Shown: positions 51,521 to 60,628, counted from the first letter of the stretch. The stretch is 64,000 bases of DNA from Flavobacterium panacis (GCF_024649945.1 NZ_JANKMS010000008.1:186001-250000), one strand, 5' to 3'. Program-made: numbers and translations. Notes: a model not told the origin generated them from the sequence alone.

Positions 51521-53037
51521 TGAAAAAACAATACGATGTAGTCATAATTGGCAGCGGTTTAGGCGGATTGGTTTCTGCTGTTATTCTGGCAAAAGAAGGT
51601 TACAGCGTTTGTGTGCTCGAAAAGAACAATCAATATGGCGGTAATCTGCAGACTTTCGTAAGAGATAAAACCATTTTTGATACCGGAATTCATTATATCG
51701 GAGGTTTAGGCGAAGGCCAGAATCTCCATCAATATTTCAAATATATTGGCATAATGGATCATTTGAATCTGAAAAAATTGGATGAAAATGGTTTTGATAT
51801 TATTTCTTTTGATGACGATAAAACCGAATATCCACATGCGCAGGGTTTCGAAAATTTCATTGAAAAACTAACTCAATATTTTCCAGACGAAAAAGAAAAT
51901 CTCGAAAAGTATTGCCAGAAAATAAAAGCGGTTTGCAAAACATTTCCGCTTTACAATCTAGAATCTGAAGGAAAATATGACGATGAAATTCTAACGCTTA
52001 ACGCAAAAGAAACGATTGATTCTTTTACAGAAAACGAAAAATTAAAAGCAGTTCTTTCAGGTTCCAATTTTCTTTATGCTGGTATAGCTGAAAAATCGCC
52101 TTTTTATGTTCACGCGCTTGTGGTCAATTCGTACATTGAAAGTTCTTGGAGATGTATCAATGGCGGAAGCCAGATAACGAAACAACTTTTAAAACAACTG
52201 AAAAATTACGGTAGCGAATTCTTCAAACATAAAGAAGTTACCAAAATTGAAGTTGAAAATCATAAAGTGAATTCGGTTAAAATGAAAGACGGAACAGCAG
52301 TTTCTGGAACGTATTTTATTTCGAACATTGAACCGAAAACGACTTTGAAAATGGTAGGTCAGGAAAATTTCAGAAAACCCTTTTTCAACAGAATTCAGGA
52401 TCTGGAAAGTGTCCTTTCAGCTTTTAGTTTGTACATTGTTTTTAAACCCAAAACTTTCAAATACATCAATCACAATTATTATCATTTTAAAAGTGCCAAT
52501 GATGTTTGGACAGCTTATGAATACGACGAAAATTCATGGCCAAAAACTTTTATGGCTTCCATGAATCCGTCAAAAAAAGACGAAGAATGGGCAGACGGAA
52601 TGACGTTTTTAACCTACATGAAATATGAAGATGTTAAAGCTTGGGAAGATACATTTAATACCACTTTTGAAGAAAATGAAAGAGGGGAAAGTTATGACGA
52701 ATTCAAAGCTAAAAAAGCAACCAAGTTTCTAGAAGAAATCGAGAAAAAATTTCCAGGAATAAAGGATTGTATCAAATCGGTTCACACTTCTACTCCACTT
52801 TCTTATCGTGATTACATTGGCGGAGACGGCGGCAATATGTACGGATATGTTAAAGATTCAAATAATCCGATGAAAACTATGATTCCGACTAAAACTAAGG
52901 TAGAAAATCTTTATCTTACAGGCCAAAGTATTAACATGCATGGTGTCTTGGGAGTTACAGTTGGAGCGGTCATAACGTGCTCAGAAATTGTAGGAAAGGA
53001 ATATCTGCTGGAAAAAATTAAAAAAGCATCTGAATAG
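51520..53037 (+). CDS. Phytoene-desaturase-like FAD oxidoreductase
   Basis: 505 residues. The N-terminal FAD motif IIGSGLGGLVSAVILAKEGYSVCVLEK is near 8-34 and the C-terminal YLTGQSINMHGVLGVTVGAVITC is typical of CrtI/RetSat relatives. In a polyene cluster it may desaturate or isomerise the chain or act on the resorcinol ring. It is coupled to the MMPL fusion by TAATG. The cofactor call is firm; the substrate is inference. Confidence 0.85.
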   Translation: MKKQYDVVIIGSGLGGLVSAVILAKEGYSVCVLEKNNQYGGNLQTFVRDKTIFDTGIHYIGGLGEGQNLHQYFKYIGIMDHLNLKKLDENGFDIISFDDDKTEYPHAQGFENFIEKLTQYFPDEKENLEKYCQKIKAVCKTFPLYNLESEGKYDDEILTLNAKETIDSFTENEKLKAVLSGSNFLYAGIAEKSPFYVHALVVNSYIESSWRCINGGSQITKQLLKQLKNYGSEFFKHKEVTKIEVENHKVNSVKMKDGTAVSGTYFISNIEPKTTLKMVGQENFRKPFFNRIQDLESVLSAFSLYIVFKPKTFKYINHNYYHFKSANDVWTAYEYDENSWPKTFMASMNPSKKDEEWADGMTFLTYMKYEDVKAWEDTFNTTFEENERGESYDEFKAKKATKFLEEIEKKFPGIKDCIKSVHTSTPLSYRDYIGGDGGNMYGYVKDSNNPMKTMIPTKTKVENLYLTGQSINMHGVLGVTVGAVITCSEIVGKEYLLEKIKKASE

Positions 53038-53044
53038 TTTTATT

Positions 53045-54709
53045 ATGAAAAACCGAATTCTTTATCTTTTCCTTATCGGTTTTTTAAGCTTGCTGACTTC
53101 CTGCGGTACATCAAAATCACAACATCATAAACCAGATTTAACGGCTTATAATAATACAAAACCTGTTGTTACAAAAGTTTCAGACAGCATTTTTATCTCT
53201 GGAAAAAATTCACTTTTAAAAAACAAACAAGGTCTTTGGGAATTATATACTCAAGGCGATCCTCTCGAAATTGGTTTAACAACTGGCGCTTTAACCGATT
53301 CGCTTTTGCAAAAGCAGCAACGTATTTTTTTCTCTAAAATAACCGATTTTGTTCCATCAAAATTTCAGCAGAAAATACTTCGTCAATTTTTAAAATGGTT
53401 CAATCGCAAATTATATTTGAATGTTCCAGACGAATATCAAACCGAGATTTACGGCGTTTCGCAATATACTTCAACTGAATTTGATAACATAGCACCACAA
53501 TATCAGCGTGGTTTGTATTTGCATGCTGCGCACGACATTGGACATGCATTACAGGATTTAGCTTTGGTTGGCTGTTCCTCTTTTGCTGCTTGGAACGAAA
53601 AATCAGAAGATGGAAATTTAATCTTGGCGCGTAACTTTGATTTTTATGTAAATGATGCTTTCGCAGAAAATAAAATAGCCGCTTTTATAAAACCAAAAGA
53701 AGGACATCCGTTTATGATGGTAACTTGGCCGGGAATGATTGGTGCAGTTTCTGGAATGAATCTCGAAGGTTTAACCATTACAATAAATGCTTCAAAATCT
53801 AAAATTCCGCTTGTTGCAAAAACTCCGATTTCGATTTTAACTCGCGAAATTTTACAGTACGCCAAAAATCTAGATGAAGCCATTGCTATTGCAAAAAAAA
53901 GAAAAGTATTTGTTTCTGAATCGATTATGGTTGGAAGTGCCAATGATAACAAAGCCATTTTAATTGAAGTTTCTCCAAACAAAATGGATGTTTACGATGT
54001 TCCAAACAGTGATCAATTAATTTGTTCGAATCATTTTCAAGGCGAAGCTTTCAAAGATGATAAAAGAAATCAAGAACAAATTGTCAACAGCCATTCGGAA
54101 TATCGATATGAAAGAATGCAGGAATTGCTCTCTGAAAATCCAAAAGTAAATCCTGAAATTGCTTCGGAAATTCTTCGAAATAAAGACGGTTTAAAAAATG
54201 AAGCTTTGGGTTTTGGAAACGAAAAAGCACTAAATCAGCTTTTGGCGCATCACGGAATTATCTTTAAACCAAAAGAAAAATTAGTTTGGGTTTCGGCAAA
54301 TCCGTTTCAATTAGGCGAATTTGTTTGTTATGATTTGAATTCGATTTTTAATGAAAACCGAAATGAAACAAAATCATTTCAAAAAGAAAACTTGAATATT
54401 GCCAAAGATCCTTTCTTGAAAACCGCTGCTTTTCAGAATTTTAAAAAATTTAAAATTCAAGATCATAAAATAGACTTGATTTTAGAAAAGAAAGAAACCG
54501 TTTCTCCTGAGTTTTTTCAGAATTATCAAGCATTAAACCCTGATTATTGGGTTGTATATTATAAGACAGGATTGTACTTTTACCAAAAAAAGGAATTTCT
54601 TCAGGCAAAGCTGAATTTTGAAAAAGCTTTAACGTATGAAATTACAACGGCTCCTGAAAAAGAAGAAATTGAAAAATATTTAAAAAAAGTCAAAAGAAAA
54701 TTAAAATGA
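53045..54709 (+). CDS. C45-type autoproteolytic acyltransferase/hydrolase, lipoprotein
   Basis: 554 residues. Lipoprotein signal with TSCGT (Cys near 20). The acyl-CoA:6-aminopenicillanate acyltransferase-type Ntn domain has LVGCSSFAAWNEKSEDG, with Cys177 as probable self-processing nucleophile, followed by LILARNFDFYVNDAF and TWPGMIGAVSGMN. The C-terminal 100 residues look TPR-like (NPDYWVVYYKTGLYFYQKKEFLQAKLNFEKAL). It may make or hydrolyse an amide or ester of the pigment at the cell envelope. Its stop overlaps the ligase start by 4 bases. Confidence 0.8.
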   Translation: MKNRILYLFLIGFLSLLTSCGTSKSQHHKPDLTAYNNTKPVVTKVSDSIFISGKNSLLKNKQGLWELYTQGDPLEIGLTTGALTDSLLQKQQRIFFSKITDFVPSKFQQKILRQFLKWFNRKLYLNVPDEYQTEIYGVSQYTSTEFDNIAPQYQRGLYLHAAHDIGHALQDLALVGCSSFAAWNEKSEDGNLILARNFDFYVNDAFAENKIAAFIKPKEGHPFMMVTWPGMIGAVSGMNLEGLTITINASKSKIPLVAKTPISILTREILQYAKNLDEAIAIAKKRKVFVSESIMVGSANDNKAILIEVSPNKMDVYDVPNSDQLICSNHFQGEAFKDDKRNQEQIVNSHSEYRYERMQELLSENPKVNPEIASEILRNKDGLKNEALGFGNEKALNQLLAHHGIIFKPKEKLVWVSANPFQLGEFVCYDLNSIFNENRNETKSFQKENLNIAKDPFLKTAAFQNFKKFKIQDHKIDLILEKKETVSPEFFQNYQALNPDYWVVYYKTGLYFYQKKEFLQAKLNFEKALTYEITTAPEKEEIEKYLKKVKRKLK

Positions 54710-55995
54710 TTCCAGCAATAGAAAAAGATTCTTTAGAAGAAATTAAAATTTTTCAAGAACAAAAATTAGTTGAACTTTTAGAATATATTAGCGAGAATTC
54801 TCCGTTTTACAAAAGACTTTTTGCTGGACAAAATATTGATATTTCGAAAGTTAAAACTCTGGAAGATTTACAATTTTTACCTGTTACCACAAAAGAAGAT
54901 TTACAACAATATAACGATGATTTTTTATGTGTTCCGCAACATAAAATTATCGATTACGCTACAACATCTGGAACTTTAGGAGATCCCGTAACTTTTGGTT
55001 TAACCGATTCTGATTTGGATCGATTGGCTTACAATGAAGCAATTTCTTTCGCTTGCGCTGGAATTGCAGAAGGCGATGTGGTACAATTAATGACGACAAT
55101 CGACCGAAAATTTATGGCTGGTTTGGCTTATTTTCTTGGTTTAAGAAAATTGAAAGTTGGCGTTATTCGCGTTGGCGCAGGAATTCCGGAAATGCAGTGG
55201 GATTCGATTTTGAAATACAATCCGAGTTATTTGATTACGGTTCCTTCTTTCCTTTTGAAATTAATTGAATACGCCGAAATTCACGGAATTGATTATAACA
55301 ATTCGAGCATAAAAGGGGCAATTTGTATTGGAGAATCTTTGAGAGAACAGGATTTCTCCATGAATATTCTATCGAAAAAAATCACCGATAAATGGAACAT
55401 CAAGTTGTTTTCGACTTATGCTTCAACAGAAATGAGTACCGCTTTTACAGAATGTGAACATGGAAAAGGCGGACATCATCATCCGGAATTAATCATTGTT
55501 GAAGTTCTCGACGAAGACAATATGCCGGTTAAAAACGGTGAAACAGGCGAACTGACTTTTACTACTTTAGGAATTGAAGCGATGCCTTTATTGCGTTTTA
55601 AAACGGGAGATATTGTGCAATTTCATGACGAACCTTGTGAATGTGGCAGAAATACTTTGCGTGTTGGGCCAGTTGTCGGTCGTAAAAAACAAATGATCAA
55701 GTACAAAGGAACAACATTGTATCCGCCAGCGATGAATGATGTTTTGAGCAGTTTTGATAATATTGAAAATCATTTAATCGAAATTTCAACTAACGATTTA
55801 GGTACAGATGAAATCTTGATTAAAATTGCGGTGAAAAATCAATCTCCAGAATTTCTTCAGGAAATAAAAGATCACTTTAGAGCAAAATTGAGAGTGACCC
55901 CAAAAATAGAATTTGTTCCAAAAGAGATTCTAAACCCTATAGTTTTCAATCCAATGAGTCGAAAACCAATTAGATTTTTTGATTATAGAACTTAA
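54706..55995 (+). CDS. PaaK-like adenylate-forming ligase, probable coumarate-activating enzyme
   Basis: 429 residues, phenylacetate-CoA ligase-like. The P-loop is TTSGTLGDPVTFG near 85-97, with YASTEMSTAF, LLRFKTGDIV and a C-terminal GRKKQMIKYKGTTLYPPAM carrying the catalytic Lys region. It probably activates p-coumarate from the tyrosine ammonia-lyase as CoA or ACP thioester to start the aryl polyene. It is the last gene of the plus-strand cluster, so the starter-making and starter-activating genes bracket it. Confidence 0.85.
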   Translation: MIPAIEKDSLEEIKIFQEQKLVELLEYISENSPFYKRLFAGQNIDISKVKTLEDLQFLPVTTKEDLQQYNDDFLCVPQHKIIDYATTSGTLGDPVTFGLTDSDLDRLAYNEAISFACAGIAEGDVVQLMTTIDRKFMAGLAYFLGLRKLKVGVIRVGAGIPEMQWDSILKYNPSYLITVPSFLLKLIEYAEIHGIDYNNSSIKGAICIGESLREQDFSMNILSKKITDKWNIKLFSTYASTEMSTAFTECEHGKGGHHHPELIIVEVLDEDNMPVKNGETGELTFTTLGIEAMPLLRFKTGDIVQFHDEPCECGRNTLRVGPVVGRKKQMIKYKGTTLYPPAMNDVLSSFDNIENHLIEISTNDLGTDEILIKIAVKNQSPEFLQEIKDHFRAKLRVTPKIEFVPKEILNPIVFNPMSRKPIRFFDYRT

Positions 55996-56105
55996 TTTTA
56001 AGTTGCTAAGATACTGAGATTCTGAGACTCTAAGTTTTTCTTTTTAAATATCAATCAAGGATAAAAACTCAGAACCTTAGCATCTTAGAAGCTTAGAATC
56101 TTTTT
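55996..56105. repeat. Palindromic repeat, 'ctaag' word family
   Basis: 'gttgctaagatactgagattctgag' on the left faces 'ctcagaaccttagcatcttagaagcttag' on the right, an imperfect inverted repeat built of 9-10-base words. It occupies nearly all of the gap after the pigment cluster and may end its transcript. No other terminator is seen there. Confidence 0.65.
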
Positions 56106-56122
56106 AATTGAACTAAATGTTG

Positions 56123-56130
56123 TAATTTTG
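56123..56130 (+). promoter_or_regulatory. -7 element of the dus gene
   Basis: TAATTTTG matches TAnnTTTG, nine bases before the ATG at 56140, so the leader would be only a few bases. This excludes the upstream TTG start within the element. Confidence 0.5.
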
Positions 56131-56139
56131 CAAAAAATT

Positions 56140-57138
56140 ATGAAGATGGTCAAGATTGGCAACATAGAATTACCCGAATTTCCTTTATTACTCGCACCGA
56201 TGGAAGATGTTAGTGATCCGCCGTTTCGCAGATTATGCAAAACGCATGGCGCTGACATGATGTACTCTGAATTTATTTCATCGGAAGGATTGATTCGTGA
56301 TGCTATAAAAAGTAGAATGAAGCTGGATATTTTTGATTACGAACGTCCTGTTGGAATCCAGATTTTTGGTGGTGATGAGGAAGCAATGGAAATGTCTTCT
56401 AAAATTGTTTCAACTGTAAAACCAGATTTAGTGGATATCAATTTTGGATGTCCGGTAAAAAAAGTCGTTTGCAGAGGTGCTGGTGCTGGAGTTTTAAAAG
56501 ATGTTGATTTGATGGTTCGTTTGACACAAGCGGTTATCAAAGGGACTGATTTGCCTGTTACTGTAAAAACACGTTTAGGTTGGGATGAAAACTCGATCAA
56601 TATTGATGAAGTTGCTGAAAGACTTCAGGATATTGGTGTTCAAGCTTTGACGATTCACGCGAGAACTCGTGCTCAAATGTACAAAGGTCACTCTGACTGG
56701 TCGCACATCGCACGTGTAAAAAACAATCCAAGAATTACGATGCCAATTTTCGGAAACGGTGATATCGATAGTCCAGAAAAAGCATTACAATATAAAAACG
56801 AATACGGAATTGACGGAATCATGATTGGTCGTGCTGCGATTGGTTATCCGTGGATTTTTAACGAAATAAAACACTATTTCAAAACGGGAGAACACTTACC
56901 AGCTCCAACGGTTATTGATCGTGTTGAAGCCGCTAGAAATCATTTGCAATGGTCAATGGATTGGAAAGGCGAACGTTTGGGAATTGTAGAAATGCGCCGT
57001 CATTACACCAATTATTTTAAAGGAATTCATTCGTTTAAAGAATTCAAACAAAAATTAGTTACCACCGATGCTCCTGAAGATTTATTCGCTATTATGAAAG
57101 AAATCGAACAGGTTTACGCTGGATATGAGTTTGTTTAA
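56140..57138 (+). CDS. tRNA-dihydrouridine synthase
   Basis: Reduces uridines in tRNA D-loops with FMN and NADPH. 332 residues from the ATG at 56140 (a second ATG at 56146 is also possible). The TIM barrel starts LLLAPMEDVSDPPFRRLC. The FMN and catalytic Cys segment is NFGCPVKKVVCRGAGAGVLKD, then TVKTRLGWD, TIHARTRAQMYKG, FGNGDI and GIMIGRAAIGYPWIF. It is closest in pattern to DusB. Housekeeping; followed by a strong terminator. Confidence 0.92.
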   Translation: MKMVKIGNIELPEFPLLLAPMEDVSDPPFRRLCKTHGADMMYSEFISSEGLIRDAIKSRMKLDIFDYERPVGIQIFGGDEEAMEMSSKIVSTVKPDLVDINFGCPVKKVVCRGAGAGVLKDVDLMVRLTQAVIKGTDLPVTVKTRLGWDENSINIDEVAERLQDIGVQALTIHARTRAQMYKGHSDWSHIARVKNNPRITMPIFGNGDIDSPEKALQYKNEYGIDGIMIGRAAIGYPWIFNEIKHYFKTGEHLPAPTVIDRVEAARNHLQWSMDWKGERLGIVEMRRHYTNYFKGIHSFKEFKQKLVTTDAPEDLFAIMKEIEQVYAGYEFV

Positions 57139-57149
57139 AACATAAAAAA

Positions 57150-57177
57150 AAGACCTTCAATATTGAAGGTCTTTTTT
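57150..57177. terminator. Terminator between dus and yoeB
   Basis: A perfect 12-bp inverted repeat (AAGACCTTCAAT at 57150-57161 with 57162-57173) with A-run before and T-run after. It should work in both directions between the convergent genes. Confidence 0.85.
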
Positions 57178-57454
57178 ATTTATCATCATAATGAAATCGA
57201 CATTGTAATATAATACATTTTTGATCAATTCCCTTTGTTCCTGATACTTTATAAACTAATCTATGTTCTCCATTAATTCTTCTTGACCAAAAACTTTTTA
57301 AATCATGTCTTAACGGCTCTGGTTTTCCAATTCCTCTAAAAGGATTTTCTCGAACCGATTTTATTAATTCTTTTATTTTTAATACTGTGTCGGTATCGTT
57401 TTCAATCCAATACTCAAAATCTTCCCATCCATTTTTTGTAAAACAAATATCCAT
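57176..57454 (-). CDS. yoeB: YoeB-family mRNA interferase toxin
   Basis: A ribosome-dependent endoribonuclease toxin. 92 residues. RelE/ParE fold with GKPEPLRHDLKSFWSRRINGEHRLVYKV and the C-terminal CRFHYDDK carrying the conserved His-Tyr near the end, as in YoeB. The toxin follows its antitoxin by 6 bases in an operon. Confidence 0.93.
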   Translation of the reverse strand: MDICFTKNGWEDFEYWIENDTDTVLKIKELIKSVRENPFRGIGKPEPLRHDLKSFWSRRINGEHRLVYKVSGTKGIDQKCIILQCRFHYDDK

Positions 57455-57460
57455 ATCTAA

Positions 57461-57718
57461 TTACAATTCATCTATATTGTAAGATGTCAATTTTCCGTTT
57501 TCCAATTGTTCAATAGATTCAGAAAGTCTTGTTCTATTTGCTTTAGTTGATAGTAAATGTTGTGTTTCTAATATCGAATTATATTCTTTCATTGAAATTA
57601 TTACAACTGCATCTTCCTCAGAATTTCTGGGAACCACAATTATTTCTGATGATTCCGATACTTCATCAAAATAATTTTTTATGTTTTTTCTTAGTGTAGA
57701 TATGGTGATTGCCTTCAT
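57461..57718 (-). CDS. yefM: YefM/Phd-family antitoxin
   Basis: 85 residues. The N-terminal DNA-binding half (TISTLRKNIKNYFDEVSESSEIIVVPRN) and VVIISMKEYNSILET are typical of Phd/YefM. The C-terminal tail (RLSESIEQLENGKL) should wrap the toxin. The promoter holds a TACATTTG -7 element inside a GTAC-rich operator, so autoregulation by YefM-YoeB is likely. Confidence 0.93.
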   Translation of the reverse strand: MKAITISTLRKNIKNYFDEVSESSEIIVVPRNSEEDAVVIISMKEYNSILETQHLLSTKANRTRLSESIEQLENGKLTSYNIDEL

Positions 57719-57724
57719 GTTTTA

Positions 57725-57755
57725 GTACTTTAAATTGTACGTTCAAATGTACAAT
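57725..57755. promoter_or_regulatory. yefM-yoeB operator with periodic GTAC boxes
   Basis: GTAC occurs at 57725-57728, 57737-57740 and 57749-57752, a 12-bp period. The last two lie in a perfect inverted repeat ATTGTAC-N8-GTACAAT (57734-57755). YefM of E. coli is known to bind sites with a TGTACA core, which is present here at 57748-57753. The minus-strand -7 element TACATTTG (57744-57751) is covered. Confidence 0.7.
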
Positions 57756-57803
57756 ATTTTACAGTTTCAAATATCTATTTGTAAAATATTTAACTTTAAA
57801 CAA

Positions 57804-57830
57804 AAACGACCTAACTGGAGGTCATTTTAT
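57804..57830. terminator. Short terminator after the MATE gene
   Basis: Stem GACCT (57808-57812) with AGGTC (57819-57823), 6-base loop, with a T-run on the minus strand (from 57806 down) and T-rich sequence on the plus strand. The stem is short, so confidence is moderate. Confidence 0.5.
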
Positions 57831-57835
57831 TTTTA

Positions 57836-59263
57836 TTAAACCTGAACTCTCTTCCATTTTCCTCTTTTATAGAAAAAGATTCCCGCTAAAGTAATGGCTG
57901 TTTCAGCAACTGGAATAGCTATAAAAACTCCTGTTGGTCCCATATTAAAATGTTTTGCCAATACATAAGCTAATGGAATTTGGAACAGCCAAAATCCGAA
58001 GAAATTAATTCCAGTTGGTGTCCATGTGTCTCCTGCTCCATTAAACGTATTAATCAAAACCATTCCGATTCCGTAAAAAATAAATCCGATACTCATGATT
58101 TGCAATGCTTCAATTGCAACAGTTTTTACTTGTTCGTCATTCGTAAAAAATGAAATAATAAATTGTCCAAAACCTAAAGTAATAATCATAATCGTAGCCA
58201 TGAAAATCACATTGTATCTCGCTGTTGTATAAACTGATTTTTCGGCGCGTTCTATTTGTTTGGCTCCTAAATTTTGTCCGACCAAAGTTGCAGCAGCATT
58301 ACTCAATCCCCAAGCTGGAAGAATGAAAAACATCATAATTCTTAATGCGGTTTGATAACCCGCCGAACCGTGATCCCCTCCTGTTGTGGCAACTAATTGC
58401 GCTAGGAAAATCCAACTGCAAGATGCAATTACAAATTGCAAAATTCCTGGAGCAGCTATTTTTACTAAAGCTCTTATTTGTATAAAGTCTGGAGCGAAGT
58501 ACGAAATCTTGATTTTTAAAACTCCATTTCCAAAGAACAAATGATACACTTGATATAAAACTCCAATGGTTCTTCCGATTGTAGTTGCCAAAGCAGCGCC
58601 AATTAATCCAAAAGCTGGAACTGGCCCGAAACCGTTAATTAAAACTGGACATAAAATGATATTGCAAATATTCGCGATCCAAAGACTTTTCATGGCTATT
58701 GCAGCATTTCCTGCTCCACGGAAAATTCCGTTAATCAAGAATAAAAGCATAATGCACAAACTAGAACCAATCATAATTTGTGTAAATCGGAAACCGTGTT
58801 CGGCTGATTCTACTGAGGACCCCATTAAAATCAGAATATCTTTTGCATAAATAATTCCGAAAATACTCATTAAACTATTAATGGCAAAAGCTACAATAAT
58901 GGCTTGCATTCCTGCTTTTGCAGCAGCGACAGGATCTTTTTCTCCTATTCGTCTTGCTACAACTGCGGTGGCGGCCATGCTCATTCCGATGGCGAGTGAA
59001 TAAATAACGGTTAATACAGATTCTGTTAAACCAACGGTTTGAATAGCAAAACTGCTATGTTCCAAATGTCCTACAAAATACAAGTCGACCAATGCAAAAA
59101 CCGATTCCATCATCATTTCTAAAACCATCGGAATGGCTAATAGAATTACGGCTTTTTTTATACTTCCAGAAGTATAATCAAATGATTCGTCGCCATTTAA
59201 GGCTTGTTTTAGAGTAGTGAAAATTTTAGAAAATAAACTTTTCTTTATAGATGTTTCTGTCAT
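57836..59263 (-). CDS. MATE-family multidrug efflux protein
   Basis: 475 residues with about 12 membrane helices, in two homologous halves. Sodium- or proton-coupled export of cationic drugs is the family role. Signature segments are SGSIKKAVILLAIPMVLEMMME near the start, and GLSNAAATLVGQNLGAKQIERAEKSV in the second half. It stands alone on the minus strand. No regulator is nearby. The upstream 164 bases (59264-59427) hold no gene or clear -7 match. Confidence 0.92.
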   Translation of the reverse strand: MTETSIKKSLFSKIFTTLKQALNGDESFDYTSGSIKKAVILLAIPMVLEMMMESVFALVDLYFVGHLEHSSFAIQTVGLTESVLTVIYSLAIGMSMAATAVVARRIGEKDPVAAAKAGMQAIIVAFAINSLMSIFGIIYAKDILILMGSSVESAEHGFRFTQIMIGSSLCIMLLFLINGIFRGAGNAAIAMKSLWIANICNIILCPVLINGFGPVPAFGLIGAALATTIGRTIGVLYQVYHLFFGNGVLKIKISYFAPDFIQIRALVKIAAPGILQFVIASCSWIFLAQLVATTGGDHGSAGYQTALRIMMFFILPAWGLSNAAATLVGQNLGAKQIERAEKSVYTTARYNVIFMATIMIITLGFGQFIISFFTNDEQVKTVAIEALQIMSIGFIFYGIGMVLINTFNGAGDTWTPTGINFFGFWLFQIPLAYVLAKHFNMGPTGVFIAIPVAETAITLAGIFFYKRGKWKRVQV

Positions 59264-59427
59264 GATATTTTAGGATAAATAAAAAAATGGCTCAGATGTA
59301 AATCTGAACTAAAAAGTAAAACGTAGGTATCCTAATTATTCTAAAAAATAAAGTAGGATTAGGCAGAAACAATCATATGCTGTAGTTATTTAAGACGGTA
59401 AATATAATAATATTTTTTAGGAAGATA

Positions 59428-60627
59428 TTAATCCAATAATTTTTTGCTTACACGACTGCTTGCAATTAAAGAAGCTGTAAAACCAAGTGTAACGATAGTT
59501 GTCATTACAATTAGAACATTTTCTAATGAAAAAACAACTGGATAAGCCAATGTTGGTGTAATCATTATTAGTTCATATTGCTGTTGTAAAATCACCAATA
59601 TAATTCCTAAAGCAAGTCCGATTAAACCACCAAAAAAACTTAATAAAGTACCTTGAAGCAAAAATATCCTTCTTAGATAACCGACCTCTGCTCCTAGATT
59701 AAAAAGGGTTTTAAGATTTCCTTTTTTTTCTAAAATCATCATAATTAACGCTCCAACCAAATTAAAAAGTGCAACAATAATGACTAAAGTAAAAATGAGA
59801 TACACAACAATATTTTCGGTGTTAAGCATTTTATATAAAGACTCGTTTAACTGCGCTCTGTTTTTTAAAGTAATCTTGTTTTTAAAAATAGAATTAAGTT
59901 GCTTTTTAACTGCATTTTCGTCTGCGTTATCTTTTAACTTGAATTCGATTCCAGAAATTTGATTTGGTTTGTACATTAATAATTCTTGAGCCAGGCCTAA
60001 ATCTGCAAATACATATTTAGAATCTAACTCTTCACTAATAGAATAAGTTCCGACAGGCAGAACATCTGTTTTATTAAAAGCTTCTTCCGGATTTTCTATT
60101 GCGCCTTTACCTGGTTTTGGAGCAAAAACCTGTAACGGATTTTCAAAATCCAGAATTCCCATCGAGAAATTTTGTGTCAATCCATAACCTATTACAACCT
60201 GAAAACTATCCGGCTTAAGCCACTGGCCATTAAAAAGCTTTTTCTTAATATCGTTCACAACTGCATAAGAACTGTCAACACCTTTCAAGTAAGTAACTTG
60301 TTGTTTGTCTTTAAATAAAAACAAAACACGTTCTTCTATAATCTTAGTGTAAGAAGCAACACCGTCAATTTTCTTAATTTGACTTTCCTGATCTGGCGTA
60401 ATTAAAAATGACTTTCCGTATGTATTAGTCAATTTTAAATCGGGATCGATTTCGTTGGTAAACGAAAGGCTAAAAACTTTTAAACCGCTAAAGACCGATA
60501 AAACCACAAACAAAGCCATCGTACCAACAATGATTCCCATGCTGGCAATTCGATTAATAATATTGATAGCATTATTTTTACTACTGCTAAAAATATAACG
60601 TTTGGCTATGTATAAAGGGAAATTCAA
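59428..60627 (-). CDS. FtsX-like ABC permease (LolC/E type)
   Basis: 399 residues. One N-terminal membrane helix (about 20-48) is followed by a large periplasmic domain and three C-terminal helices (about 270-390), the layout of LolC/LolE-type permeases for lipoprotein release. Segments IAKRYIFSSSKNNAINIINRIASMGIIVGT and LVGALIMMILEKKGNLKTLFNLGA are typical. It starts with TTG at 60627, one base after the rbfA stop; no ATG fits the conserved N terminus. No ATPase gene is adjacent, so the partner is elsewhere. Confidence 0.88.
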   Translation of the reverse strand: MNFPLYIAKRYIFSSSKNNAINIINRIASMGIIVGTMALFVVLSVFSGLKVFSLSFTNEIDPDLKLTNTYGKSFLITPDQESQIKKIDGVASYTKIIEERVLFLFKDKQQVTYLKGVDSSYAVVNDIKKKLFNGQWLKPDSFQVVIGYGLTQNFSMGILDFENPLQVFAPKPGKGAIENPEEAFNKTDVLPVGTYSISEELDSKYVFADLGLAQELLMYKPNQISGIEFKLKDNADENAVKKQLNSIFKNKITLKNRAQLNESLYKMLNTENIVVYLIFTLVIIVALFNLVGALIMMILEKKGNLKTLFNLGAEVGYLRRIFLLQGTLLSFFGGLIGLALGIILVILQQQYELIMITPTLAYPVVFSLENVLIVMTTIVTLGFTASLIASSRVSKKLLD

Positions 60628-60628
60628 A

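Noticed and set aside
53644..53982. 112-codon minus-strand frame inside the C45 gene
   Set aside because: It is the antisense shadow of a conserved domain and has no own signals.
56128..56139. TTG start of the dus gene
   Set aside because: The TTG is part of the TAATTTTG -7 element, so it is not transcribed into a usable start.
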